Assembly: GCA_029254025.1 (NCBI GenBank)
Contig: JAQWYK010000014.1
Location: forward strand, 1 to 57,319
Origin: Crocinitomicaceae bacterium
GTDB taxonomy: Bacteria > Bacteroidota > Bacteroidia > Flavobacteriales_D > Crocinitomicaceae
Direction of reading: 5' to 3'
DNA: 57,319 bases
Part shown: positions 7,604-16,105 of the stretch, piece after piece
How positions within the stretch are numbered: position 1 is the first letter of the stretch
Layout of the letters: every line of letters starts with the position of its first letter
The notes under the pieces: generated by a model
Database searches by the model: none
Told to the model about the DNA's origin: nothing
What the model saw: the letters and a program-made list of their open reading frames with translations, nothing else
Position numbers and translations under genes: made by a program

Positions 7604-9106
7604 TCAGTCTTTTTTCAATTTTATCCGCTGGAGGTACTGTTCGTAGTCCAATAGCAAGGATTCGTAAAATATTTCAGCAATTTTTTCAGCTCCACGCGAA
7701 GAAAAGTGGATGTAGTCTTTCGCTGCCAATGGGGGATTGGCTTCAACCCAACTCGGCATGGAATTTTCTCCTCCCATCACTTCGTACATATCAAAGTATG
7801 CACCTCCCATTTCAAACACCGCATTTTTAAGTGCATCTCGCACATGTGGCAAGTTTGGATAGGTTTGCATTTTACCATTGATGTTCGTAGACATATCAGA
7901 AGGACCAATCACCAGGAAGGACGCATTCGGACATAGGCTTTTGATGCGTTGCATGTTCGCCAAGAATTCTTTCCCATAGCTTTCCGCCTTTTCTTTGGAT
8001 TTAATGTAGGGCATAACGTTTCCTCCGTATTGCAGGATAATCAGTTTTGGATTAAGCGCAGCGTACATCTGTCGAGAAATGTCCTTGTTTAACTTACGAA
8101 AGATAGTTCCTGAGGATCCACGCATAGAAATATTATCCATATGCACACCATTCGGTGTTTCCATGGATATTCCATAGACTTCGGGACTGGATTTTCCGGA
8201 AAATGTAACTTTAAGCTTACTGGGAGATTTCTCTAAGTCGAATGTGACGATTTGTAACATTTGATTGCTGTCCACCACTTGTGTGGATTCGACACCGTCA
8301 TAATCCAGCTTCACTTCCGAAGGGGCTTTGTTGTGTCCCATAAAAATGCGGACGCGCGTAAAGTTCCGTACAGAAGAATGTGCTTTTGATCGTGGGGTAA
8401 ATGTGGTAAATCCGCTGTTGAATGATTTCTCTACAAGAACACTGTCGATGCTGTCGGAAACGTGATGTACAAACTTACACATGATTGCCGTAGCTCCGTA
8501 GCGGCCATCTGTAGCTCTTCCCGATTTTCCAAATGCTGTGTATCGTGACCAGTTTTCTGATGTATATTGAGCAACAGATCTACTTTGTGTAATACCTTTC
8601 GGGGCCATAATTCCCACGCCAGCACCACCAAATTTCGCTTGTAGTCGCTGACGCACATACGATGTGATACGATCTTCTTCTATTTGAGAATCGCCGTAGT
8701 GTAGGATACGGATTGATGGATTATTAGAAGACGCATTGGCCAAAGCCTTGAAAAACATATCTAGTCCATCACGGTCGTCGTTTCCGTATTGCAAGCGTGT
8801 AGGATCAGCAGCCGCGATTTGCGCAGCAGCTTCTAGACTATCTTGTTCGGATTGAAGCTTCAATTCTTTAAGGCGTGTTTGGTAAGCCTCTAGACTATCT
8901 TTTCTCGCCTGGATTAAAGCTTCTACGTCAATTTTATCTTCATCAGCATGGAGGATGTCGTTTACAGAAACGAAGTAAAACGTTTTTCCGCCAACCGTAA
9001 AACCAGTTTCCGGAATTACCACTGCGAAGATGGTCAATACACCGATTACAGCAGCGATGAAGAGTGCTATTTTCGCAGGGTGGAATATGGGCTGCTGTTC
9101 TTCCAT
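7604..9106 (-). CDS. Membrane-anchored SGNH/GDSL-family protein
   Basis: 500 residues. A cytoplasmic tip is followed by one transmembrane helix (about 13-32). A predicted coiled coil (about 60-98, rich in E, K, Q and L) then leads to an SGNH domain (about 130-490). Block I is HYGDSQIEED with S140, block II is near SMRGSSG (G330), block III QYGGN ends in N363, and block V DYIHF gives D464 and H467. A roughly 150-residue insert, probably beta-rich, lies between blocks I and II. The signal-anchor topology places the catalytic domain in the periplasm, as expected for a partner of an MBOAT transporter. The start codon follows the stop of the LysM gene with no gap, so the two are surely co-transcribed. 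Confidence 0.85.
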   Translation of the reverse strand: MEEQQPIFHPAKIALFIAAVIGVLTIFAVVIPETGFTVGGKTFYFVSVNDILHADEDKIDVEALIQARKDSLEAYQTRLKELKLQSEQDSLEAAAQIAAADPTRLQYGNDDRDGLDMFFKALANASSNNPSIRILHYGDSQIEEDRITSYVRQRLQAKFGGAGVGIMAPKGITQSRSVAQYTSENWSRYTAFGKSGRATDGRYGATAIMCKFVHHVSDSIDSVLVEKSFNSGFTTFTPRSKAHSSVRNFTRVRIFMGHNKAPSEVKLDYDGVESTQVVDSNQMLQIVTFDLEKSPSKLKVTFSGKSSPEVYGISMETPNGVHMDNISMRGSSGTIFRKLNKDISRQMYAALNPKLIILQYGGNVMPYIKSKEKAESYGKEFLANMQRIKSLCPNASFLVIGPSDMSTNINGKMQTYPNLPHVRDALKNAVFEMGGAYFDMYEVMGGENSMPSWVEANPPLAAKDYIHFSSRGAEKIAEIFYESLLLDYEQYLQRIKLKKD

Positions 9107-10570
9107 TTAAGGCAAATATATGGTAAGTTTTTGACCGGGTTGAATATTCGTTCCAATCTTATTCCACTTCATGATGTCTGAATCTTTTACCTTGTATTTT
9201 CTTCCTATGTCCCAAAGGGTGTCCCCAGATTTTACGGTATAGGATATTTTCTTTCCAGTAGGTATCTCTGTTGGCGTATTCACGCGCGGTTCTTCGCTAG
9301 GTGTGACAGGTGCAGGTGTTTCAACGGTCACCTTCACACCGCGGGCAGCAGCATCACGTTGACTTCTGCTCAATTGTTCAAACTGAGCGAAAGAAGCACT
9401 GTCGCTACACGGAACTTTAAAGAAAACATCCCATCCTTTGGGGAGGGTGTTGCTGGTGAATCCGTTCAGTTGCTTGATTTCGTGCAAGCTGGGTCCAAAC
9501 CAATACGTGAGGTCGCGGAAATATTCACCCCTTTCCGTACAGTAAAAGACATAGCAGCTGTCGTGAGTATTCGGGAAGTAGCGGGCACGAAGATGTGCAT
9601 AAATTGAATCCTTAAGTAGGGCATACGACATTTCTTTCTCTGCCGGAATCAAAATTGGCGCTCCTGGAGGCACAACCTGGTTGAAGTATCGGGCATTCAT
9701 GAGTCGAAATGTTGGTAGATTCAACTCAAGAACAGATGCTATTTGTTCTGCATGTAAGGTATCGCTTGTTAGAATAGTTGTTGTTTCCCACTTCGGTTGA
9801 AGGGCAAAGCCTTTTACTCCCCACGCTTCCCGTCGATGATGGATGAAGGCCATTGCTAAGAGTGCAGGGTAGAAATCCCGATCGCGGTGTTGAAGATGTG
9901 CATAGCGCTCCCAGTAGTTGGTCGCCTCAGGTGCTGATTGGTTAGCCTTTCGAACGGTGCTGGCACCAAGCATGAGCGCACTTAATTGTTCACTGGGTTG
10001 TTCGAATTTCTGTCTAAGATCACTGAAGTAAAGAGTTGTAGCCTTTATTAATGAAGAGAAATTAACCCGATCATCCGTGTATTCGTTCAATTCAACGTCG
10101 TAATTCAGTGCTATCATGGCATTCAACCCAATCGAAAAGAAGTCGTTTTTATTTTTAGTTGTAGGCATTAAATGAATGCGCGATAGGAATAGGTATTGCA
10201 TCCATGAAGGAGTTGTTTCAGTAAAAGCACCGTTCTCCTGTTGAAGATGTTCAAACAACCCAAAGAGTACACGGTAATTTACCGTTGGTTGACTGGTAAA
10301 AAAATCAATGTATTCATCAATGAGCGGATCGTAACCATCATAGAGTACGCCGAATTGTTTTTTTAAATATGTATCTAACTCTAATTGTGTGTAGGAAGGA
10401 AAGTCTTTGTATTTTTTCTCCTTGGCAGTTTGAGGAGTGAAAGTATACAAGTTTTTAACTTGCTGTGCTTGTTGTGCGAGCGCATTCTTGAGCAGGGCTT
10501 GATACTGATCATCCACAGCAAAGGCGCTGGGAAGCATATAATAAACTAAAACGAACAGAACGTACTTCAT
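9107..10570 (-). CDS. LysM protein with a degenerate MltD-like lytic transglycosylase core
   Basis: 487 residues with a signal peptide (about 1-18). The C-terminus (441-486) is a clear LysM domain with VKSGDTLWDIGRKY, and 341-387 looks like a second, weaker LysM. Residues about 95-250 follow the layout of MltD: MLGASTVRKANQSAP (200-214) sits where MltD has its YNAGPGNVRKA segment, and NYWERYAHLQ...DFYPALLAMAF (218-242) matches the FWE-Y-LP-ETR-YVP-LA region. The segment that should carry the catalytic glutamate (ESxFxPxAxSxxGAxGLWQ) reads LSRIHLMPTTKNKN (129-142) and keeps almost none of it. I therefore read it as a non-catalytic murein-binding protein. It heads the SGNH-SGNH-MBOAT cluster and may tether or direct that machinery to peptidoglycan (inference). 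Confidence 0.8.
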   Translation of the reverse strand: MKYVLFVLVYYMLPSAFAVDDQYQALLKNALAQQAQQVKNLYTFTPQTAKEKKYKDFPSYTQLELDTYLKKQFGVLYDGYDPLIDEYIDFFTSQPTVNYRVLFGLFEHLQQENGAFTETTPSWMQYLFLSRIHLMPTTKNKNDFFSIGLNAMIALNYDVELNEYTDDRVNFSSLIKATTLYFSDLRQKFEQPSEQLSALMLGASTVRKANQSAPEATNYWERYAHLQHRDRDFYPALLAMAFIHHRREAWGVKGFALQPKWETTTILTSDTLHAEQIASVLELNLPTFRLMNARYFNQVVPPGAPILIPAEKEMSYALLKDSIYAHLRARYFPNTHDSCYVFYCTERGEYFRDLTYWFGPSLHEIKQLNGFTSNTLPKGWDVFFKVPCSDSASFAQFEQLSRSQRDAAARGVKVTVETPAPVTPSEEPRVNTPTEIPTGKKISYTVKSGDTLWDIGRKYKVKDSDIMKWNKIGTNIQPGQKLTIYLP

Positions 10571-10694
10571 GCTACAAAAATAAACAGAAAGGATTCCCTA
10601 CATTGGTCAACGAACGGATGTTTTAAACATTTTACTGTAGAGAAAAAGGTATACCGATGAACGATGAATAATTAAAGCTCTACTGACTAAATCG

Positions 10695-10725
10695 TTGGTT
10701 AATTTGAACGTTCTGTGTAAATTAG
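10695..10725 (+). promoter_or_regulatory. Bacteroidota-type promoter candidate (TTG-N20-TAAATTAG)
   Basis: TTG at 10695-10697 and TAAATTAG at 10718-10725, twenty bases apart, against the phylum consensus TTG / TAnnTTTG (one mismatch in the -7 box). The box ends only 14 bases before the chosen ATG at 10740, so the leader would be very short; moderate support. Confidence 0.4.
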
Positions 10726-10739
10726 CAAAAAAAAACGCT

Positions 10740-11789
10740 ATGAAAAAACAACTACTTGTAGGTCTTTCCTTGTTGACAGTGGGAGCAAGCTTTGCTCAGA
10801 TCACCATCAATGCGAATGATATCATTGGATTTGGGGAATTTGTTGAATTAACAACGGATACGATTCCGACGATCATACACACTGCGAATGGTCCGGATCA
10901 AACATGGAACTATACTTCGTTAAATAGTCATGTTGTATCTGAATTTGGATTCGGTGCACCAAGTTGGTACGACGGAGATTTAGAATTTCCGAATGCAACC
11001 TTGGCATGGTTTGACATTGAAACGAATACCACAGCGTTTTTCAATAAATCGATAGATGCATTAGATGTACTAGGGATTTACGGAGATTTTCTAGAAACGG
11101 GTACTCCGCAAGCACTTAAATTCGATCAATTTGACAGACAATTGAGCTTTCCTTCTACGTATCAAACGGAATTTTTCAATACCTATACGTTCGGTTTTAC
11201 GCTGGACGGGGCAGCATTTAGTTTAGACTCTGTAGTCATCGATGGCACTTCTGATAAGACTTCATTGGCGGATGCATGGGGAACGTTGACAACTCCGTTT
11301 GGAACGTTCGATGTGATTCGTCAAGCTGTATACGAAGCAACAACGACAGTTGTGGATGGCTACTTATTTGGTGCTTCAGTGTTTAATGACACTCAAGTGG
11401 ATGAAACGTATACGTATACGTTTTGGACGAATGATGCAGGATCGCGTTATGCTGTATTGGAATACACATATGATCCAGCAATTTCAGCGATTACTGAAGT
11501 GACTTGGCAGAGTGGTGCTCCAACGCTTTCTATTCAAGAAGCAGTAGAAATAGCGAACATAGTGAACGTTTTCCCAAACCCAGCAAATGATCAATTAACG
11601 CTTGAAGTAGCTGAAGGGAATTATGAGGTAGCGATTATTGATGCGATGGGAAGAGAAGTATCTACATTACACATCGATGCATCAAATAACCGTATCGCGA
11701 CAACTAACTTATCCAATGGAGTATATTCATTGCGTATTTCCAGCGAAACAGGAGTAGTTGATGTTCAACGTTTTGTTGTGCAGCATTAG
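10740..11789 (+). CDS. T9SS type A sorting-domain secreted protein of unknown function
   Basis: 349 residues from the ATG at 10740. An upstream in-frame TTG (10695) lies inside the promoter candidate and would put 15 polar residues before the signal peptide, so I reject it. The signal peptide MKKQLLVGLSLLTVGASFAQ is typical. The central part is a beta-rich, Thr- and Asp-rich domain without a family I recognise. The last 75 residues form the type A Por-secretion domain: VFPNPAND, then VAIIDAMGREV, NLSNGVYSLRIS and a basic end. This predicts export across the outer membrane by the type IX system and attachment to the surface or release. Transcribed alone or with the small membrane gene 31 bp downstream. 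Confidence 0.85.
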   Translation: MKKQLLVGLSLLTVGASFAQITINANDIIGFGEFVELTTDTIPTIIHTANGPDQTWNYTSLNSHVVSEFGFGAPSWYDGDLEFPNATLAWFDIETNTTAFFNKSIDALDVLGIYGDFLETGTPQALKFDQFDRQLSFPSTYQTEFFNTYTFGFTLDGAAFSLDSVVIDGTSDKTSLADAWGTLTTPFGTFDVIRQAVYEATTTVVDGYLFGASVFNDTQVDETYTYTFWTNDAGSRYAVLEYTYDPAISAITEVTWQSGAPTLSIQEAVEIANIVNVFPNPANDQLTLEVAEGNYEVAIIDAMGREVSTLHIDASNNRIATTNLSNGVYSLRISSETGVVDVQRFVVQH

Positions 11790-11820
11790 GTCAAAGTTAT
11801 TTCTAAAATTTAATAAATAA

Positions 11821-12132
11821 ATGGAGGCACGTTCGAAGGTTGTATTTAACTCAAAAAATCGATTTATTATTTTATTGTTGGCCAGTATGAGTTTATTGCT
11901 CGTTCCTGCGGTTGCAATGCTTTTTTCAAGCGAAGTAGTTTGGACTCCCTATGATTTTGCTATTGCGACTGTGGTATTGCTCGGAACGGTGTTGCTTGCG
12001 GAGCTGATATTGCGCATGTTTCCAAGAAAGAAACAACGGATCTACTTAATCGCACTCTTGTTTATTTTATTTGGAGTGCTCTGGACTGAGATGGCGGTGG
12101 GTGTGTTTGGATCTCCTATTGCGGGAACCTAA
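11821..12132 (+). CDS. Small three-helix membrane protein, function unknown
   Basis: 103 residues with three hydrophobic segments at about 15-35, 44-66 and 75-95. The pattern EVVWTPYDFAIATVVLLGT followed by an ELILR segment, a basic loop and a final AVGVFGSP belongs to a family of short inner-membrane proteins common in Bacteroidota, with no assigned role. Located 31 bp after the T9SS gene. Its stop codon overlaps the stop of the convergent hydroxylase gene by four bases, leaving no room for a terminator between them. Confidence 0.7.
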   Translation: MEARSKVVFNSKNRFIILLLASMSLLLVPAVAMLFSSEVVWTPYDFAIATVVLLGTVLLAELILRMFPRKKQRIYLIALLFILFGVLWTEMAVGVFGSPIAGT

Positions 12133-12980
12133 TTATTTAGTTTTTCCCTCCAAGCTGGTCCTTTAAGGATACATCCAATCTTTTGTCTAATCGAATAATT
12201 CGGGTTCATGACATCTTTACCTATCGAAACCCATTCGTGAAATGCAATATACAGAGGATTAAAGGTTTGTATGTTTTTAGTTAAACCATATTTTACCTTT
12301 TCTTCACGTAGTTCAGGTTGAAATGTTCCGAAGATTTTGTCCCAGATGATAAAGATGCCTGCGTAGTTTTTATCCAAGTAGATTGGGTTAGATCCATGGT
12401 GAACACGGTGATGCGAAGGAGTGTTCATAATAGCCTCAAACCACCGCGGAAGTTTATCGATGAGCTCGGTGTGGATCCAATATTGATACAATAAACTTAT
12501 CGCCATTTGTGTAAAAATCATCACTGGATGAAACCCGAGTAGTGGAAGAATCAAATAAAAGATAAAAGTGAAAAAGCCACCTGTCCAAGTTTGGCGCAGT
12601 GCTGTGCTTAAGTTATAACGTTCGGAGGAGTGGTGTACCACATGCGAAGCCCAAAACAAGCGACTTTCATGCCCTAACCGATGCGCCCAGTAATAGCAGA
12701 AATCATCTGCAAAGAGAATGATTAACCAGGTCCACCATGCAAATGGGAGTGTGGTAATACGTATGTTTTCATAGATGAATGTAATGACAAATGCAACGAT
12801 TAATTTGCTAATAAACCCAATGGCTACGTTACCTAAGCCCATGGTTATAGAGGTAGCGGCATCTTTGACCAAGTAGCTCCCCGGTTTTTTTCGGGAAATG
12901 ATGATTCCTTCAATGATAACGGTTGTTGCGAAAATGGGAATCGCATAAAGGATTAAATCAGGTATGTTGGGAATTTCCAT
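12129..12980 (-). CDS. Sterol desaturase / fatty acid hydroxylase superfamily membrane enzyme
   Basis: 283-residue integral membrane diiron enzyme. Histidine motifs in order: HRLGH (100-104), HVVHH (113-117), a lone H170 and HHRVHH (190-195), the superfamily pattern. Four or so transmembrane segments lie at about 8-28, 55-75, 80-97 and 140-170. The HESRLFWASHVVHHSSERYN block and the C-terminal NYAGIFIIWDKIFGTF block resemble bacterial alkylglycerol-monooxygenase-like or carotenoid/lipid hydroxylase members. The substrate cannot be assigned; a membrane lipid is the safest guess. It lies 15 bp downstream of the nucleoside phosphorylase gene and may share its transcript. Confidence 0.88.
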   Translation of the reverse strand: MEIPNIPDLILYAIPIFATTVIIEGIIISRKKPGSYLVKDAATSITMGLGNVAIGFISKLIVAFVITFIYENIRITTLPFAWWTWLIILFADDFCYYWAHRLGHESRLFWASHVVHHSSERYNLSTALRQTWTGGFFTFIFYLILPLLGFHPVMIFTQMAISLLYQYWIHTELIDKLPRWFEAIMNTPSHHRVHHGSNPIYLDKNYAGIFIIWDKIFGTFQPELREEKVKYGLTKNIQTFNPLYIAFHEWVSIGKDVMNPNYSIRQKIGCILKGPAWREKLNN

Positions 12981-12995
12981 GTTTTTAAAAGCGAA

Positions 12996-13862
12996 TTAGA
13001 TGCAATCCAACACGTATTCGATTAAGGTACGGATACGTGCTTCATAATTACTGGAGAACTCCTTTTTCCTTCGGTTAGCTAGACCCAAGCAAATGGCTGC
13101 TGCTTTATGGCCCAAGCTCTTAGACAAGGCGAAAAGCGCAGAGCATTCCATTTCTAAATTCGTAAAACGGTGTTCCCCTAAACGAAAATCAGAAAAGGAG
13201 TTCAGCATGTTCTCCTCCGCCAAGGGTAGACGAAGCTTTCTACCTTGTGGCCCGTAAAATCCGGATGCGGTAATCGTGATTCCTTTGACGACTTCTGTCG
13301 ACGCTAATCGTGCTACAAGCTCTGTGTTTGCGGCTGTTAGATAGGGGTGGATTTTTTCCGGAAGCGCTGTCGTTTTCTCAATTTCCTCAAGTAATGCAGC
13401 GTCTTCTTGATCAATATTAAGTTGATAAAAATGACCGAGATTATCGATTCCCATGGCGTGGGAGGAAAGAATGAAACTATCAATTGGAATATCGTCTTGG
13501 AGGATGCCACAGGTTCCTATACGCACGATTTCCAAAACTACTTTCTCCTTTTTCTCTTGGCGTTGATTGAAGTTGATGTTTACCAGCGCATCTAACTCAT
13601 TCAATACGATATCAATATTGTCAGTACCAATTCCTGTTGAAACAACGGATAGGTGTTTTCCTTTGTAAGTTCCTGTATGACAGCTGAATTCGCGGTGTTG
13701 GCTTTTGTGGTTAACCTCATCGAAGTAATTCGAAACAACTTCAACCCTAGCTTGATCACCGACAACTATAATTTTATGGGCCAATTCATCTGGGGTTATT
13801 CCAAGGTGATAGATTTGACCTTCTTGCGTCAAAATTAATTCGGAGGGTAAAAATTCTTCCAT
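12996..13862 (-). CDS. Nucleoside phosphorylase (PNP/UDP family)
   Basis: 288 residues, a cytoplasmic enzyme of purine or pyrimidine salvage that splits nucleosides with phosphate into base and ribose-1-phosphate. The PNP_UDP_1 fold is shown by the N-terminal IIVVGDQARVE phosphate-binding stretch, STGIGTDNIDIVLNEL, RIGTCGILQ, and the ribose-binding NLEMECSALFAL near 235-246. The ITASGFYGPQGRKLRL segment resembles the uridine-phosphorylase-like branch of Bacteroidota. I would not fix the base specificity from sequence alone. Its start is followed upstream by a terminator hairpin that closes the DUF4197 gene, so it probably has its own promoter in 13900-13977. Confidence 0.88.
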   Translation of the reverse strand: MEEFLPSELILTQEGQIYHLGITPDELAHKIIVVGDQARVEVVSNYFDEVNHKSQHREFSCHTGTYKGKHLSVVSTGIGTDNIDIVLNELDALVNINFNQRQEKKEKVVLEIVRIGTCGILQDDIPIDSFILSSHAMGIDNLGHFYQLNIDQEDAALLEEIEKTTALPEKIHPYLTAANTELVARLASTEVVKGITITASGFYGPQGRKLRLPLAEENMLNSFSDFRLGEHRFTNLEMECSALFALSKSLGHKAAAICLGLANRRKKEFSSNYEARIRTLIEYVLDCI

Positions 13863-13870
13863 GCTTCAAC

Positions 13871-13898
13871 AAAAAACCACCTACAACATTTTAGGTGG
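13871..13898 (-). terminator. Rho-independent terminator of the DUF4197 gene
   Basis: Read on the minus strand: a seven-base perfect stem (13892-13898 with 13877-13883), an eight-base loop, then six Ts (13871-13876). It lies downstream of the DUF4197 stop and ends nine bases before the next start codon. Confidence 0.8.
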
Positions 13899-13977
13899 CT
13901 TTAAAGATATAAAATCTGTTTAATTATCGCCGTAAAGTCAGTGACATGTACTCATAAAAACGTGTGATTTGTTCGTA

Positions 13978-14724
13978 TTAGTTAGTCAAGGAACCAAATA
14001 CTTTTGAAAGTAAATCTGTAACACGGGCCGCAGGGTCTTTTCGAATTTTGTTTTCTTCTTTCTCAACCATTAGGAATAAACCACTAATCGCACGCTCTGT
14101 AACATATTTGTTCAAATCCGTGTCTACCTTGTCACCACCTGTAAAGGTCATCGCTTGATTGTATTTGGTCATTACAGGATTCCAGTAATCGGTTAATTTT
14201 ACTTTTTCAATTGAGGCTTGCACTTTTGGTGAAAAAGCCGCTACCAATTGACTCGTCGTGTTGTCTTTCAGGAATTTAGTCGCTGCTCCTTCACCGCCAT
14301 TTAGTATGGCAAACCCATCACTAATGGACATGTTTTTGATTGCGTTTATGAAGATTGGAGTAGCCTCTTTTGCAGCGTCCTCAGCGGCTCTGTTTAAGGT
14401 TTCTGTGATTTTTACTACTTGGTCACTCAAAATAGGTTTATCTTGTGCCCATTCTTTCATTTTGATAGCACTCTCCGGGAAAGGCAACTTGATTTCTTGA
14501 TTCCCTAAAAATCCATCTGTTACTGAGGTGAAGTCAACAGCGTTGGTGATCCCTACGGTCAGCGCTTCTTTTAATCCGCTGATTACCTCGCCGTTGGTAA
14601 GCTTGTTTGTTTCTCCCTCAGTTGTTGGGGTCAATAGGATGTTAGCAGTTTCATTGAGCACATCGCAGGCAGTAAGTGTCACAATCAACGAACCAGCCAA
14701 GATGTTTTTAATAATATTTCTCAT
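13978..14724 (-). CDS. DUF4197 lipoprotein
   Basis: 248 residues from the ATG at 14724. An upstream in-frame start (14748) would add eight residues ahead of the signal sequence and is less likely. The signal peptide ends in a lipobox VTLTAC (Cys about 20), so the protein is a lipoprotein. The DUF4197 family, widespread in Proteobacteria and Bacteroidota, is recognised by GLKEALTVGITNAV, the FLGNQEIKLPFP block, MKNMSISDGFAILNGGEGAATKFLK and the alternating Arg/Glu helices at the end. No biochemical role is established. Divergent from cinA with about 67 bp between starts. Confidence 0.88.
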   Translation of the reverse strand: MRNIIKNILAGSLIVTLTACDVLNETANILLTPTTEGETNKLTNGEVISGLKEALTVGITNAVDFTSVTDGFLGNQEIKLPFPESAIKMKEWAQDKPILSDQVVKITETLNRAAEDAAKEATPIFINAIKNMSISDGFAILNGGEGAATKFLKDNTTSQLVAAFSPKVQASIEKVKLTDYWNPVMTKYNQAMTFTGGDKVDTDLNKYVTERAISGLFLMVEKEENKIRKDPAARVTDLLSKVFGSLTN

Positions 14725-14791
14725 GTCAATTAGTTTTTTTTCAAACATACGAATAAATTTACCGCATCAAATCAAAAGTAATACCAAATTC

Positions 14792-16033
14792 ATGCAAGCA
14801 GATATAATCACTATCGGAGACGAATTACTGATCGGTCAAACGATTAACACGAACGCGGCATGGATTGGTCAACAATTGTCTCTTTCTGGAATAGCCATCG
14901 GCCGGTCCACAACTATTTCAGATGGAAAACAAGAAATTTTGGATTGTTTTTCCGAGGCCTTAAATCGCAGTGAGTTGGTTATAGTAACTGGAGGTCTGGG
15001 TCCTACAAAGGATGATATTACCAAGCAGACGTTGTGCGAGTATTTCGGAACAGAACTAGAGTTAAAGCAGGATGTGTTAGTCCGTATTGAGGAGTTTTTT
15101 GCAAAGCGTGGTAAAGAGATGCTTCCTTCGAACTATCAGCAGGCTGAATTACCGAAATCGTGCATAGTCTTAGATAATTTTGTAGGAACGGCTTCTGGCA
15201 TGTGGTTCGAGAAAGATGGACGTATTTTGGTCTCTATTCCCGGGGTGCCCTATGAAATGAAGGCGTTAATGACGGAAGAGGTACTCCCGCGCGCGCTGGC
15301 TTACTTTAGCGTAAAAGGAATGTATCACCAGACCTTAATGACGCAAGGAATAGGTGAATCCTTTCTTGCTCAAAAGATAGAAGACTGGGAAAATAGAATT
15401 TATGCGGACGGATTGGCATTAGCGTATTTACCTTCTCCCGGTGTAGTAAAGTTACGGCTAACCAGTAAGAAAGGGGTGGAGGATGCTGAACGCATTGATC
15501 GCTATTTTCGGGAGTTAGAGGAGGCATATCCCAATTATGTTTACGGGAGAAACGGAGTTTCGATTTTTGAGGTCGTTGGACAATTATTGCGAGAAAAGAG
15601 ACAAACCCTAAGTACCGTCGAGAGCTGCACTGGCGGTGGAATTTCAGCAGCTTTTGTAGCGCAGCCTGGGGCTTCTGATTTTTTGCAAGGAGGAATTGTA
15701 AGTTACTCTAATGAAGTGAAGGAACTTGAAGTAGGAGTGTATTCAGCTACGCTGGCTCAATTTGGTGCGGTCAGTGAACAAACGGTCGTCGAAATGGCGC
15801 TAGGCGGTCAACGCAAATTTAAAACAGACTATTGTATTGCGGTGTCCGGAATAGCTGGTCCCGATGGTGGGACAGAGGAGAAGCCTGTAGGTCTCGTCTG
15901 GTGTGCGGTAGCCCATCCAATTGGTGTGGTAGCCAAGAAGTTTCAGTTTGGAACAGATAGAGGTCGTAATTTAGAAATGACAACCCTTGCAGCGGCAAAC
16001 GTATTAAGAAGAGTTATTTTGTCTATTGAGTAA
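14792..16033 (+). CDS. cinA: CinA family protein: competence/damage-inducible and nicotinamide-nucleotide amidase
   Basis: 413 residues from the ATG at 14792. The frame is open upstream to 14528, but that part is antisense to DUF4197 and has no CinA homology. The N-terminal MoCF-type domain (about 1-170) carries MQADIITIGDELLIGQ and VTGGLGPTKDDITK. The C-terminal PncC domain (about 260-413) carries ESCTGGGISAAF, GGIVSYSNEVK and AVSGIAGPDGGTEEKPVG. Full-length CinA proteins act in the pyridine nucleotide cycle: nicotinamide mononucleotide deamidation by the C-terminal domain and ADP-ribose pyrophosphatase activity by the N-terminal domain. The length is the family norm. It ends at a bidirectional terminator facing clpB. 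Confidence 0.94.
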   Translation: MQADIITIGDELLIGQTINTNAAWIGQQLSLSGIAIGRSTTISDGKQEILDCFSEALNRSELVIVTGGLGPTKDDITKQTLCEYFGTELELKQDVLVRIEEFFAKRGKEMLPSNYQQAELPKSCIVLDNFVGTASGMWFEKDGRILVSIPGVPYEMKALMTEEVLPRALAYFSVKGMYHQTLMTQGIGESFLAQKIEDWENRIYADGLALAYLPSPGVVKLRLTSKKGVEDAERIDRYFRELEEAYPNYVYGRNGVSIFEVVGQLLREKRQTLSTVESCTGGGISAAFVAQPGASDFLQGGIVSYSNEVKELEVGVYSATLAQFGAVSEQTVVEMALGGQRKFKTDYCIAVSGIAGPDGGTEEKPVGLVWCAVAHPIGVVAKKFQFGTDRGRNLEMTTLAAANVLRRVILSIE

Positions 16034-16052
16034 CGAGATCCTTGGCTAAAAC

Positions 16053-16086
16053 AAAAAGCGACTTCCCTGGTGGAAAGTCGCTTTTG
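16053..16086. terminator. Bidirectional terminator between cinA and clpB
   Basis: aaaagcgactt (16054-16064) pairs with aagtcgctttt (16075-16085), with extra cc/gg pairs next to the loop. A-rich and T-rich stem ends give a U-run in both directions. It sits between two convergent stop codons (16033 and 16106). Confidence 0.85.
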
Positions 16087-16105
16087 TCGTTATTCATCCC
16101 GTTAG

